64,000 nucleotides of DNA from Lentinus brumalis (Eukaryota; Basidiomycota; Agaricomycetes; Polyporales; Polyporaceae). The stretch is from NCBI GenBank assembly GCA_001792895.1, contig MARA01000005.1, positions 1,240,001 through 1,304,000 of the forward strand. Reading direction: 5' to 3'. A model generated the notes under the pieces. That model did not search any database, was not told where the DNA came from, and was given only the letters and a program-made list of their open reading frames with translations. This document shows, in pieces, positions 1 to 9,601 of the stretch (positions are counted from its first letter, which is position 1; every line of letters begins with the position of its first letter). The translations under genes and the position numbers were made by a program.

Positions 1-424
1 TGAGCACTGCGAGATGCTGCAGGGATCAAGCAGACACTGACAGCTATATCCTATGTCGGCGTTCATTCAGTGAGCTACGCTTGCAAGTGGAAGCCCTTCT
101 TATCGATGAGGCGCACGGGCGGCTCGAGCAAGATTCGTCCTGTGGTTAAGGTCCCTTTAGCTTGACGCGGCCGAATAATCATGGCTTCAGAACAGATACT
201 CAGAACTGCCATCAATGCTACTCACACGTCTCACTGTGCGTATCTGACAATGAAAGTACGTAGTGAGGCTGTGGCTCAGACCATGACACTAAGTAATGCC
301 AAATGGTCTTCCGAGTCTGCGCGCAGCGAAATCTGAGTTGAGATCCGAGATCTCCGCTTGGAATGCCAACGGGCGTCTGAGGGACGGCTAGCTGCTGTAG
401 TTACTTGCAGGACTTAGTCTGACT
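1..424. other. No gene seen
   Basis: No reading frame with coding character, splice signals or RNA-gene signature was found before the foldback element. It may be intergenic sequence or the edge of a gene outside the window. Confidence 0.5.
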
Positions 425-642
425 TACAGCCGTTTACCAAACGATAGGCCCCTTTTGATTCTGTGTATACATAGTCGGCTCGTAGCGGACCACGAATAGT
501 ACGAGGTCCGCGCTCTAGCGAGCCTAGGCGAAGGCTGCCATCATGGCGCTGAGCCTCGGAAGCGTTGTTTTTCGTGGTCCGCCCTGAACCGACCATATAT
601 ACACAGGCGCGAGAAGGGCCTATCGTTTGGTAAACGGCTGTA
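425..642. mobile_element. Foldback MITE with 27-bp perfect terminal inverted repeats
   Basis: The ends 425-451 and 616-642 are perfect 27-bp inverted repeats that begin TACAGCCGTTTACC. The symmetry continues inward imperfectly (a ctgtgtata block, then gtcgg), ending with a second perfect 12-bp pair at 485-496 and 571-582, so about 70 bp of each arm can pair. The 218-bp element has no protein-coding capacity. Both outer ends are TA, which would suit a TA target-site duplication and a Tc1/mariner-type origin. That assignment is an inference: no transposase is present, and no second copy of the repeat was noticed in this window. Confidence 0.8.
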
Positions 643-965
643 GCGAGGAGCTACGTAGGTACTCGTTCATTTAGCACGGCGGTGGCTCATTGGGAGACAC
701 AAACCGTCGGCGGGATGAAGCCTGGGGTGCAGGAATGTTCCCTGTTCAACGTTCAACCTGCGCAACCATGTCAAGATCTTACCCATCACACATCGATACT
801 TACACCTGTTCACCAGTCGTCAAGCTCTGTCCGTATACGACCATGCCTCACATTGTCTGTCGCAAGGGAGTTTCAAGATTCGTCCACATAGTAGGACCGT
901 CAAGCGACCGAAGATCGAGATCCAGTGTCAGCCGGCCAAAGGTGCAAACTCTCGGACTGCAGAAA

Positions 966-1269
966 ATGGCGGCAGAGAGGAAGCGGTTTGCGGAGGAGCA
1001 CAAGAAGCTGGTCCAAGGTGGGTAGCATCATGATCGTCAGCATGTAGAGTTACTGAACTCGCTCCTCAGGTCTCAGCGCTCGCAGCAGGAGGACTCTCTC
1101 GGAAATGCGACGCGATCCTGTGGAGGTCGCCCCGGCGGCGGACGGTATGGAGCCCAGGGAGGAGGCGCGGGACGTGATGGTTACCCCGGACCAGGAGAAT
1201 GCCGCCGCGGGGCAGGAGAATATGGACGGCAATGACAATGAAGAAACAATCGCGGCCGCCCTGAACTAA
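966..1269 (+). CDS. Small hypothetical protein, two exons (uncertain)
   Basis: Candidate exons 966-1017 and 1070-1269 are joined by a 52-nt GT..AG intron in phase 1, giving about 83 residues. The product starts with a basic helix (MAAERKRFAEEHKKL) and ends in an acidic tail rich in Glu, Asp and Asn. The frame stays open upstream to about 690, so an earlier exon may exist. No family is recognised. Support rests on splice-site fit and amino-acid composition only; it could be a gene fragment. Confidence 0.33.
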
Positions 1270-1375
1270 ATACATGCGCATGAGCTAGACAATGATGCCT
1301 TGAGTCGCATGCCCGATGCAGTACTATAGCATGTGGAGGAGTAGGCGTAGCGTTTGGGGTTTGATACATGCATTA

Positions 1376-3169
1376 TCAAAACATACCGAAGTATAGGCCG
1401 CCGTCGAACATCCAGTCGTCCTCATCGATATTGTAATCGTCGAACTCGCCGTCATCGTAGTCATAACCATAGCCATAACCGTAGTCTTCTTCCTCTTCTT
1501 CCTCCGTCGTGTACTCTTCCTGTTCTACACCATCCCAATGGAGTTCAGGCACGATGTCCACCAACTGGTCGACGTCCTCCTGGTATATGTTGAAGCACTC
1601 TTCGATGTGCAGCTCCTGCAGGGGAAATCCGCAGTTGCAGCGCTTGATGAGAGTGTCGACCAGAACCTCGAAGAACTCCGGCGGCTCGTCGTAGTCCCGG
1701 CTGGCAAGGCGCATGTCCGAGAGCTTCAGCAGTTCCAGGTGGGGGAGAGCCAACGTGGCCGGGTCATCGCCGGTGGTATGGCAGAGCGCATCAAGGAATC
1801 CTGTATCCTGGTCTTTGCAGACATAGATGCGGCGGACGTTTGGCATCCCTGCAAAGACATCCTTCCATCTCCACGAATGAACGGGACCGTCCAGCCGGAT
1901 GTCCAGGTGAGTGACGCCGGTGAAGATGGTAGAAGATCGCAGGAGAGCCGGTATAGAGTGCCCTGTACCGACCTCCACCTTTAGGTCAGGATGCGGTATC
2001 GGCATCTCGAGGATCGCGGTCTGCTGCAACTCCGCGCGCCAGCCCTTAAGGGACAATCCTGAAGGCCGCGAGTCATCAAAAGACGCGGTGCGCAAGGGCG
2101 AGGACGAGGAAATGTGGCTTTGAAGCGTGAGGAAGAGGTTGGCCCGCCCCAGAGGGCCTTTGGCAACCGTGATATGAAAGCGGACGTCGGAGGGGAGGGT
2201 GAGGTGATTGAGAACACTTCTGCACTCGGCGTCACCGGCCACGACTCGGAGGGAAGACAAACGCAGTAGGGGAACCTTACGAGATGGAGGGCCAGAAGGA
2301 GCTTGTGGAATGACATGCTCCAGCGCGAGCTCTTGCAGGATGGGCATTCTTTCGAGGGCAGAGAGGAAAGCCTCGAACGATCCTGTGAGTGGTGGCCGAG
2401 TTTCGGCGCCTGAACGGCCGTGGAGCAGGAGGGTCGTGAGGGTCGGGGTGAACCAAGGATTGTCCCAGGAGAATGGAAACCCGTTGATCTCCAAGGTTCG
2501 GAGCCGCGGCTCCCCATCCGTAGTGAGCACCAGGGGCACCCCGACGATCCCCGTGTCGCCATAATACGAGTTTCGATCTGACAACCTGATACTCTCTAGC
2601 ATCTCGGCGGGCGCATTGACCGACTTGAAGAGATCGCAGATCGCTACAGAGCTGCCGATGAGCTGCAGCGTGCAGATGCGCGCGAATTCGGCCATCACGG
2701 CCTTCACGGCCTTCTGTCGGTCGTCTTCGTATGATGGGACGGAGGCGAAGATGTGCAGGGGAGCCTTCTTGGACCGTCTGAGCATCTCGTCCGTGGCGCG
2801 CTTGCTGGTAACGGTGATGTAACTCCAGAAACGCGGGGAGCCCAGTGCGGTGGCGCGCCAGTGGCGGCAGACCTGCGCTACCCTGATCCAAGTGTTCGAC
2901 TGGTAGTACGTTTCGACGTATGCCGAGTTGCCATACTTCTGCTTGTAGCCGTCTGCGGCGACGAGCGTGAAGATGGTGGAAAGGATCTCAGGGGGGAGGC
3001 GTGCCACTGCGGTCATCGTGTTGAGGCGCGTCTTGATGTCGATGATGGCCCGAGCGTACACCTCGATCTGGTCCTCGAGAGCCTTCCGAGCATGAGCTTC
3101 GGCTTTAGAACTCGCCGCGGCCTGCATGTTACTGCGGAGCGAAGTCAGAGGCGTTTCTCGATCTGACAC
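1376..3169 (-). CDS. F-box domain protein
   Basis: This is a single-exon gene of 597 residues. Residues about 25-50 form a short coiled coil. A basidiomycete F-box-like segment follows at about 55-115: LPPEILSTIF, then VAQVCRHWRATALGSPRFW. The middle is leucine-rich and irregular, as in the divergent LRR-like C-terminal halves of agaricomycete F-box proteins. The tail is strongly acidic with a Gly-Tyr repeat near residue 570. F-box proteins bind Skp1 and bring substrates to SCF ubiquitin ligases; the substrate cannot be told from sequence. Agaricomycetes carry many such genes. The N-terminal Met gives the full ORF, and no intron is needed. Confidence 0.85.
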   Translation of the reverse strand: MSDRETPLTSLRSNMQAAASSKAEAHARKALEDQIEVYARAIIDIKTRLNTMTAVARLPPEILSTIFTLVAADGYKQKYGNSAYVETYYQSNTWIRVAQVCRHWRATALGSPRFWSYITVTSKRATDEMLRRSKKAPLHIFASVPSYEDDRQKAVKAVMAEFARICTLQLIGSSVAICDLFKSVNAPAEMLESIRLSDRNSYYGDTGIVGVPLVLTTDGEPRLRTLEINGFPFSWDNPWFTPTLTTLLLHGRSGAETRPPLTGSFEAFLSALERMPILQELALEHVIPQAPSGPPSRKVPLLRLSSLRVVAGDAECRSVLNHLTLPSDVRFHITVAKGPLGRANLFLTLQSHISSSSPLRTASFDDSRPSGLSLKGWRAELQQTAILEMPIPHPDLKVEVGTGHSIPALLRSSTIFTGVTHLDIRLDGPVHSWRWKDVFAGMPNVRRIYVCKDQDTGFLDALCHTTGDDPATLALPHLELLKLSDMRLASRDYDEPPEFFEVLVDTLIKRCNCGFPLQELHIEECFNIYQEDVDQLVDIVPELHWDGVEQEEYTTEEEEEEDYGYGYGYDYDDGEFDDYNIDEDDWMFDGGLYFGMF

Positions 3170-3815
3170 GGAGTGGCTGGGAGCCCACTTGCCTTTGACC
3201 GCGCTGTGCGCACGTAGGTGAATAGGTGTGAGAACTCCGTGATGCCACTGGTGTGTAGCGGAGCAGCTCTGGTTCTAAGTATGTCTTCCCGTTAGCTCCG
3301 TGAGCGAAGTACGCGTACAACTCAAACTGCCGCACCGATTACTTATACGGTAAAAATGTCCCGACAAGGAAGTGTAGTGATGAAGTTCCGAACTGCACGA
3401 CAGGGTGTCAAACGCGAGGCCGAAACAAAGACAACAGTAGACCCGTGGTGACGTACATAGCAGTGTAGCTGCTCAGAGCACAGCTGTGCGCAGGCTGGTA
3501 TGTAGAGGGTTGTGGTAGACAACAACTTCAAGAACATGGCAAGTACTGGGGTCATTGTTGCCGCCGGCGCGGAATCTGAGCTTACTTAATTTCGGGCCGG
3601 TCGCCAACCGACTTGCGCGTCTAGCAGACATCTCCTCGAAGTCCTACAGAGTCCTACCATCGCCGGCGATGTCGCCTTCAAATTCGTCCACGAGGTCGGA
3701 AACTTGGTCTTCAGGTATAGTACGTCTACTCACAGCAAGACGCACCACAGTACAAGAATTCCAAAGCATATACCCATACAAACTGATGCGGGTCGGGAGA
3801 GCTGGCAGCGCGGTC
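3170..3815. other. Intergenic, no gene seen
   Basis: Only short frames without family resemblance or paired splice sites lie here. It holds the 5' flank of the F-box gene and the 3' flank of the next minus-strand gene. Confidence 0.5.
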
Positions 3816-5091
3816 CTACTGCTCGAATGCGAAGGATTTGTTGACATCGCGTCCGGGATGCTCAACCCGCACAGCGATACGCTGTCCTTTGATGCCCATG
3901 CTCGCCAGAGGATGCGAGGCGTCCTCCACCACGGACACTGTGATCGTCCCGCCGCATCCTGGAGGTGGGGTGGGCACCTTCACCGGGTCCGCGGGGCGGG
4001 AGACGTGCATCCCCGATGGTGGCGCAGGCTTGGATAACCAGCCCGTGAGGGTGCTCTGTGTTCGCTTGATCGTAGGCGGAGTCGAGGACGGAGTCGATGC
4101 GAATGTTGCAGGTGGCTGCGAGGCGGGGTGTTGCGCCAGGAGGGCGGGGGGTGTTGCCGCGGGATTGCACGCGCACCAGTATGTTCTGGCGTGACCGATG
4201 TTCCTCGTAGTGCGTTCGTATTTGATGAGGTCACTGCGCGCAAAGTAGGATATATGAGCATCGAGTCGGTATCCAAAAACTCAAATTTTAATGATCGCGG
4301 CCAAGGACGATCGTAGTTTAATTGGGTTGCCGCAAGGTTGCCGGGTGACTGTCCTTGACCCACACTAGCTTGCTTTAGCACAAGTGGGTGACGCCTCGGA
4401 TCCACAGCGAAGGTCTTCGAAAGAGCGACACCCGGGCGGGACATACTCAAGTCAGCGAAGAGAAGACTCACCCAAATTGCAGGTGAGCGGACTTCATCAG
4501 GTCTGCCTTGGTCCGCTTCGCCCGACGCACCGCGGAGACGTTGGGATCCATGACGATAGTGTACGACCCGAAGAATTCCACGTAAGACGGTGCAGACGCC
4601 GTAGAGGATGAGGCCCGGGAGTCCCGCATTCTCTGCGAGAGCGCGTCCGTGAAGAGGCCCTCCGTCTGGTATTCCGTCTCCGATGTCGCGTGCTGAGAGG
4701 GCCCCGCACCTAAAGTGTCGCTCTCTAGTTCACATGCCTTCCTCTTCGTGTGCATATAGACGACTTCGCCTGGACCCTGCATCTCCACGTCGATCGCCAC
4801 CGATCTTGCGTCAGGTGTCACAGTTACGGAGGATGCGGCGGCGTGGACCTGGGCAGCGAGCTCCAGCGCGCGCTGCTTCTTCCTCTTCGCCTTCTCGCGG
4901 TCCTTCAGGCGGCAGACCTCGCACCACTTGTAGATTGTGCTGGGGCTGAGGGCCCGACGACACTGACTGCAAATTCGGGCATCTGGTGTGGAGGCCTTGG
5001 TTAATCCCGCGGCCGGAGGAGCAGCGTTGAGAGGGTGGGTTGCCTTCGGACCATTGGAGATGGGCTTGAGAGGCGCATAAGTGCTGGTCAT
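3816..5091 (-). CDS. Cysteine-motif protein of unknown function with a PIP-like peptide
   Basis: Two exons, 4472-5091 and 3816-4233, splice in phase 2 (donor GTGAGT, 238-nt intron) to 345 residues; the exon lengths keep frame. Residues 41-60 hold Cys41-x2-Cys44-x12-Cys57-x2-Cys60, followed by a very basic stretch (KDREKAKRKKQR). This looks like a small zinc-binding and nucleic-acid-contacting module. After the splice there is a TYWCACNP motif near 224-231, and a QSTLTGWL peptide at about 266-273 that resembles a degenerate PCNA-interacting (PIP) box. The C-terminal 70 residues are compact and beta-like. I chose Met at 5091 because upstream sequence in frame lacks coding character. No family name is offered. 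The long intron could hide a further small exon. Confidence 0.62.
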
Positions 5092-5690
5092 CAGAATGGA
5101 GACTACGACGCGGTAGAGAACGGGATTGGTGATGGAGGACGCGTCTGGCAGCCAGAACAGGACGGAAAGCTGAGCGACTGGACGCGTGCTGTCACGGTGT
5201 GACGATCCGCGGTTGTGAGGCTTCCCACGCGAGCGGCGGGAGCAGAGCAACTCTTCCTTCTGACAACAGCGGTACTCGACGCAGGACCTGTGCGACATAG
5301 CTTGACGCTACGAGGTTAAGTATCTACGGAATGCACACGCCCTGCAGCTGGTCCAGCACTGCATCTTCAGTTTGCAAGATACCGGGAGTCTGGACTCGAG
5401 CTCCATTGCGCTCCATTTCCCGTCTGGATCCGAGAGTCAAGACACTTTTCCGTCGGTGACGTCCCGGATCCTAGGCCCCAGCCTCCTATGCGGCCGCCCA
5501 CTGTTGTGGCTTGGTTGCGGCTGCACGGAAGTGAACCTATTGCACGCGTCCGTCCCCAGATATAAGTCAGGCGTATTGCGCGCCCACTACCACCACCCAC
5601 GCCTCCCGATACACGCTAGCACTACCGACTACCGAGTCCTCGACTCGCGATACCTGTACCACCCGTGGCGACCACTCATCCATACACGAT

Positions 5691-6026
5691 ATGTCTGGCC
5701 CCTCCACCACCACCGGTACCACCACTACTGGGGACGTCTCCGCTATCCCTCCTGCGCGGTCGCATGCCCAGTACTCGGCCTCGCTGCCCAAGCGTCGCGG
5801 ACAGTCGCACCCCGGGTCCGACCACATCAATGACAAGCGTGCCCGCCAGAGCAGCGACACGCCGTTCCCCCGCAGGAGCACGTCGCGCGACAGCTCCGGC
5901 CACGAGCGCGTGGTGTCGCGGGAGGATGCCCAGCGGACGGTGCGTCGCAAGAAGAGCTCGCTTGACCTCCGGGACATCTTCCTCAACGGAGGGCTCATCC
6001 CCGCCGGGCCTTCTGCGACGGCGTAG
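5691..6026 (+). CDS. Small basic Ser/Thr-rich protein
   Basis: A single exon encodes 111 residues. The first two thirds are Ser/Thr/Arg-rich and probably disordered. The last third has a more defined segment, RTVRRKKSSLDLRDIFLNGG, which resembles a conserved C-terminal motif of small agaricomycete hypothetical proteins. A TATA-like ATATAA lies about 130 bp upstream. There is no signal peptide or membrane segment. Function is unknown; RKKSS could be a kinase site, but that is speculation. Confidence 0.6.
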   Translation: MSGPSTTTGTTTTGDVSAIPPARSHAQYSASLPKRRGQSHPGSDHINDKRARQSSDTPFPRRSTSRDSSGHERVVSREDAQRTVRRKKSSLDLRDIFLNGGLIPAGPSATA

Positions 6027-6786
6027 ACTTGCCGACTCAAAATGAAACAACGTGAGCCTTCATTCCGTTCGGAGCCGCTTGACTGAGCGTACTCACAGGA
6101 AATGTAGACAGTCCTGGCTGTGTTACGACCACTCATGACCGCCATGATATGCTTGCCGGCGCTCTAGACCTTCTGTTGCGTCGTGCCATTGCCATGTATA
6201 TGATTGTATCACTAGCTGTTGCGCTTTGTTGGGTCTGTCGGTGTTGATAAGATCGTAGTTGATGGGTTCCGGGATGTTCAAACTATGCGTAGGATGAGAA
6301 AGAACGTAAGATAGTAAATTTATGTACCCGACTTCAGCTTGGTGTAGTCCATTGTCTGTGCGTGATGCGACTTGATTGCAGCGTAGATTCGACGCGAAGA
6401 TGTATCGCGTGATGACTTGGGGGTCGTCGTCCGCGAGGAATGTTAGATACCTGGCGGAGACCAGCCGCAACATCTCTTCGGAGTCTCAGAGTCTCCGCAC
6501 ATGCTACGAATCCGGGCGGCGAGGAAGCCGTTCGTGTCAGTGAGTGAGGTGACAAGTACCTTGCTTTCAGGACGCAGATGTCCCTATCGGAGGGTGGTCA
6601 TGCTCTCGCGTGTGAGGTCTGCGTGGATTATGCGCGGATATCAAGTACGCGCTCTTACTACATCCGTTAGCATCCGAGACAGAAGACAGACACGAGTCCA
6701 ACCGCAACAGGGGACACCTTGAGAAACAGTCAAGCTCTGATCGTTGAAGCTTGAAGTTCCGAATAACGATATCCTTGATAAGTACA

Positions 6787-7987
6787 TCAGGCCGAAGCAG
6801 TAGCCAGGGCGGGAACGGTGAACTTTGCCGCGAGCTCGTCGAAGAGGTCTGCCTTCTGCTCGTAATCGGTGACCAACGGGTGGCTGGGATACTCCGTGGA
6901 GAGCTGGCTGCATGAGAAGGAGCGTCAGTCACCACGCAGCAAGAGGTACTGACTACGGAAATGGGGGACACACCTGAAGAGTTGGTCTGCATCTGTGGAC
7001 TTGTGACTCTGAGCACCGAGCCCCGCAGCGACAGTCTGGGCAGCAAGCGTCTCCGCGTCCGGCTTCCCACCCAACTGGCTCTGCGCCTCCTCCAGGTCGC
7101 TCTTCGCCGCGCTCACCTCGCCCCTCAGCAGCCGTGCGACGCCGCGTGCGGTGAGGAGGTGCGGGGACGTCAGGGACGGGTTCGCGAGCTGCTCGGTGTA
7201 GAAGGCATGCGCGTCGGAGTAGCCGTCCTTGCCCGTGACGAGCCCGATGGACGCCTCGATGAGCTGGAGGAGCAGGTCGTCCTCTGCCCAGCGCTTTGAA
7301 CGCTCGTATTCTTTCCGGGCGAGGTCGGGGCGGTTGATGGAGAGGTATACTTGGACGGCGTATGCAACACTGCAGGGCGGGAGTCAGCACGTACAACGAC
7401 GGAGAACGCGCGCCAAACATGGGGAGCGCGTCGCAGGAGGGCCATTTGAAAGATATGAACCATGGAATGAGGACTTGACACGTACGCTTCGAGGTTCTGC
7501 GTGTCGTTGCCTGCTCCGAGCGTCTCGAGGGCCTCCTCGATCTCCCCCGCCCTAGCGAACGCCGTTCCCGCAAGCACCCTCACAACGCCCTTCTCCCACG
7601 GAGTGGCCTCCGCGTCCTCGCCCTCGATCTCGACACTCAGATCCCGCAGCTCCTCCAGTGCAGCATCCCGTGCCTCATCCGCATCTGCAGCAACGAAGCG
7701 CGCGAGGCCGGCGACCGACTTCAGGGCGACGTTCTCGGTCTCTGCGGGCACAAGCGCCTCGGCTGCCGCTGGGTCTCCGAGCGCGATGTGTGCGCGGGCC
7801 TGGTAGACGAGTGTGGGGGTATAGTCGGGGGAGGAGGGGTCTGGTAGTGTGAGACCGACGAGAGACTTGTAGGCGCCTATCGAGCGCGGTGAGGTGTCAG
7901 ATTGGTGGACGTCGGGCGAGGAATGGAGGAGCGCGACAGACCGAGGGTAAATTGTTGCTTGATGTGGTACAGTTCTGGTGATTCCAT
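6787..7987 (-). CDS. Coatomer epsilon subunit (COPI)
   Basis: Four exons (7942-7987, 7487-7876 extended to 7486, 6974-7369, 6787-6907) keep frame and encode 317 residues, close to the usual 290-310. The N-terminus MESPELYHIKQQFTLGAYK matches the start of fungal epsilon-COP. The body is a run of helical TPR-like hairpins, including AGEIEEALETL, INRPDLARKEYER and RGEVSAAKSDLEEAQ, and the protein ends shortly after ATEYP-like and LVTDYEQK segments. Epsilon-COP binds alpha-COP in the coat of Golgi-to-ER vesicles and stabilises it. The first intron uses a weak GTCTGT donor; splicing there is needed to join TLG to AYKSL. Confidence 0.93.
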
Positions 7988-9601
7988 GATGTGTGTTTGA
8001 CCGGAGGATGTGGGAGGCGAGAGGTGGACGAGACTAAGAGATGGGCAAGAGGCGCTCGTGGACATCCTGCTTTCCCGCGAACTGTCATGTCCTCCGCTGT
8101 ACTGCGTTCAATGTTTCATGCGTATGTTCATGAACAAAACTTCAAGTGAACGCCTTCTGCCGTGCTGGACGCACATGCGACATGGTCGAGCCGGCTACCG
8201 ACAACACCAGGGCAGCAATGCGGGTACTTGGAATGTTACTTACGGCACTCGATACTGTCCCCGGGCCCATCGTCGAACTCTCCGTTGACGTGGACGTCGC
8301 CCTCCGCGCGACATGTGTCCGGTGAGCGCGATCTTCGGCCTCACAAGGTAGAGCGTGCACAACGGAAGCACGCAGAGTCCGCGTCCTTTCGGAGATTCCA
8401 TTCCCTGGTGATTGGATGCCTCTGGGAGTGACGATGGCCAATGGTCTATCAGCTATCTCCATCTCACTGCTGTTGGGACGTGAATTCCTCGTCATCACGC
8501 ACGAGCTTTGTTGGGCCGCGTGTCCTGCGCATGCATAATTTACCAGGGGAAACCGGCCGCAGAATGTACCCGTTGGGCGCACCTTACCTCCGGCGACTGT
8601 ACTCTAACCATATTCTCCACACCACCAGAGCTCATGCACATGCCTCGGCCCAATCACCGCATTGTTCTCGTCAGAAACTTTCCCTTGAATGACCAAGCTG
8701 TGGCGCATACGCCTGTCGAAGCTCATCTCAGAGGCATACCTACGAAGTGGAAGGTTTCCTAGGTACGTAAGTGCTCCCGGTCATGAGTGTACAGACCGCA
8801 AGGAGAGTTGCTCATCTATATTGAGCAGGTAGGATCTACGGACAGCTTGGACGGGGCCAAATGGCTACGCATCTGTTAAGTAGTCCCTCGACGCAAACCC
8901 CTCGCAAAGGGGTTCGGTACGAGACCCCAAGCGACTTGCGAGTACCACCCTCGGAGACGGCGCAGCCCGGGTGGGGCAGTTTGCTCCCCAAAAACAAGGC
9001 AGAGTTGCCGTTTCGCGAGCAGACGCCACCGCGTCCACAATTGTGCGCTCATTCGCCGCAATGGACCGCAATGCCTGGGTGCCGAACACGGAGTACAGAC
9101 ATGACAAGTCCGGAGTTGTCTGGATTCGCGAGGAATTCACCGCCGAAGATCAGGCGTTCAGGCCGCGTGCTTGTCTCAGATTCACAAGCGGCTTTGATTC
9201 AGTAGATTCTACTTGAGTAACCCGCAGTGCTTCCCCGCAAGGTTGCGCTTGCCTGCGACGTAGCGAATCATACAACCAGCCCGCGATAGGAGACAGGTGG
9301 CCGCTCATATCGGCAATGATTTTGGCAATGTAAGTACGGCCTTCCAATCACGGCTCCTGCACTCACTACTGTCACTCAGCCATCAGATTCATGATGTATC
9401 TCGCCTCAAGACTCGTCCTAAATTGAACCAGACAGATCCGGAAGCGCAGTTACAGTACCGGACCTGCTAGATTGAAAGCACGGTAACCTAGACGATTACA
9501 TGCTCGCCGCCCTCGAGGAGACGAACGTCCCAGCATATAAACCACGGGATTAGGACGGTTGGGCGGCGTGTTCCGTCCTTGCCCTTTCTCCTGCCACCAC
9601 C
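7988..9601. other. Intergenic, no confident gene
   Basis: Several overlapping frames of 80-145 codons occur on both strands around 8142-8582 and 8860-9216. None has a recognisable domain or a consistent set of splice sites. The plus-strand frame at 8971-9216 reads somewhat like degraded coding sequence, but the overlapping frame reads equally well, so I do not call it. Confidence 0.4.
9536..9541 (+). promoter_or_regulatory. TATA box of the oxygenase gene
   Basis: TATAAA lies 61 bp before the ATG at 9602 and is followed by a pyrimidine-rich stretch reaching CCACCACC just before the start codon. Position and context suit a fungal core promoter. Confidence 0.6.

Noticed and set aside
1981..2564. 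Overlapping frames on both strands within the first F-box gene
   Set aside because: Shadow frames; the 597-residue frame carries the F-box.
6953..7573. 206-codon minus-strand frame across coatomer epsilon
   Set aside because: Wrong frame of the same gene; it runs through two introns and is Arg-rich.
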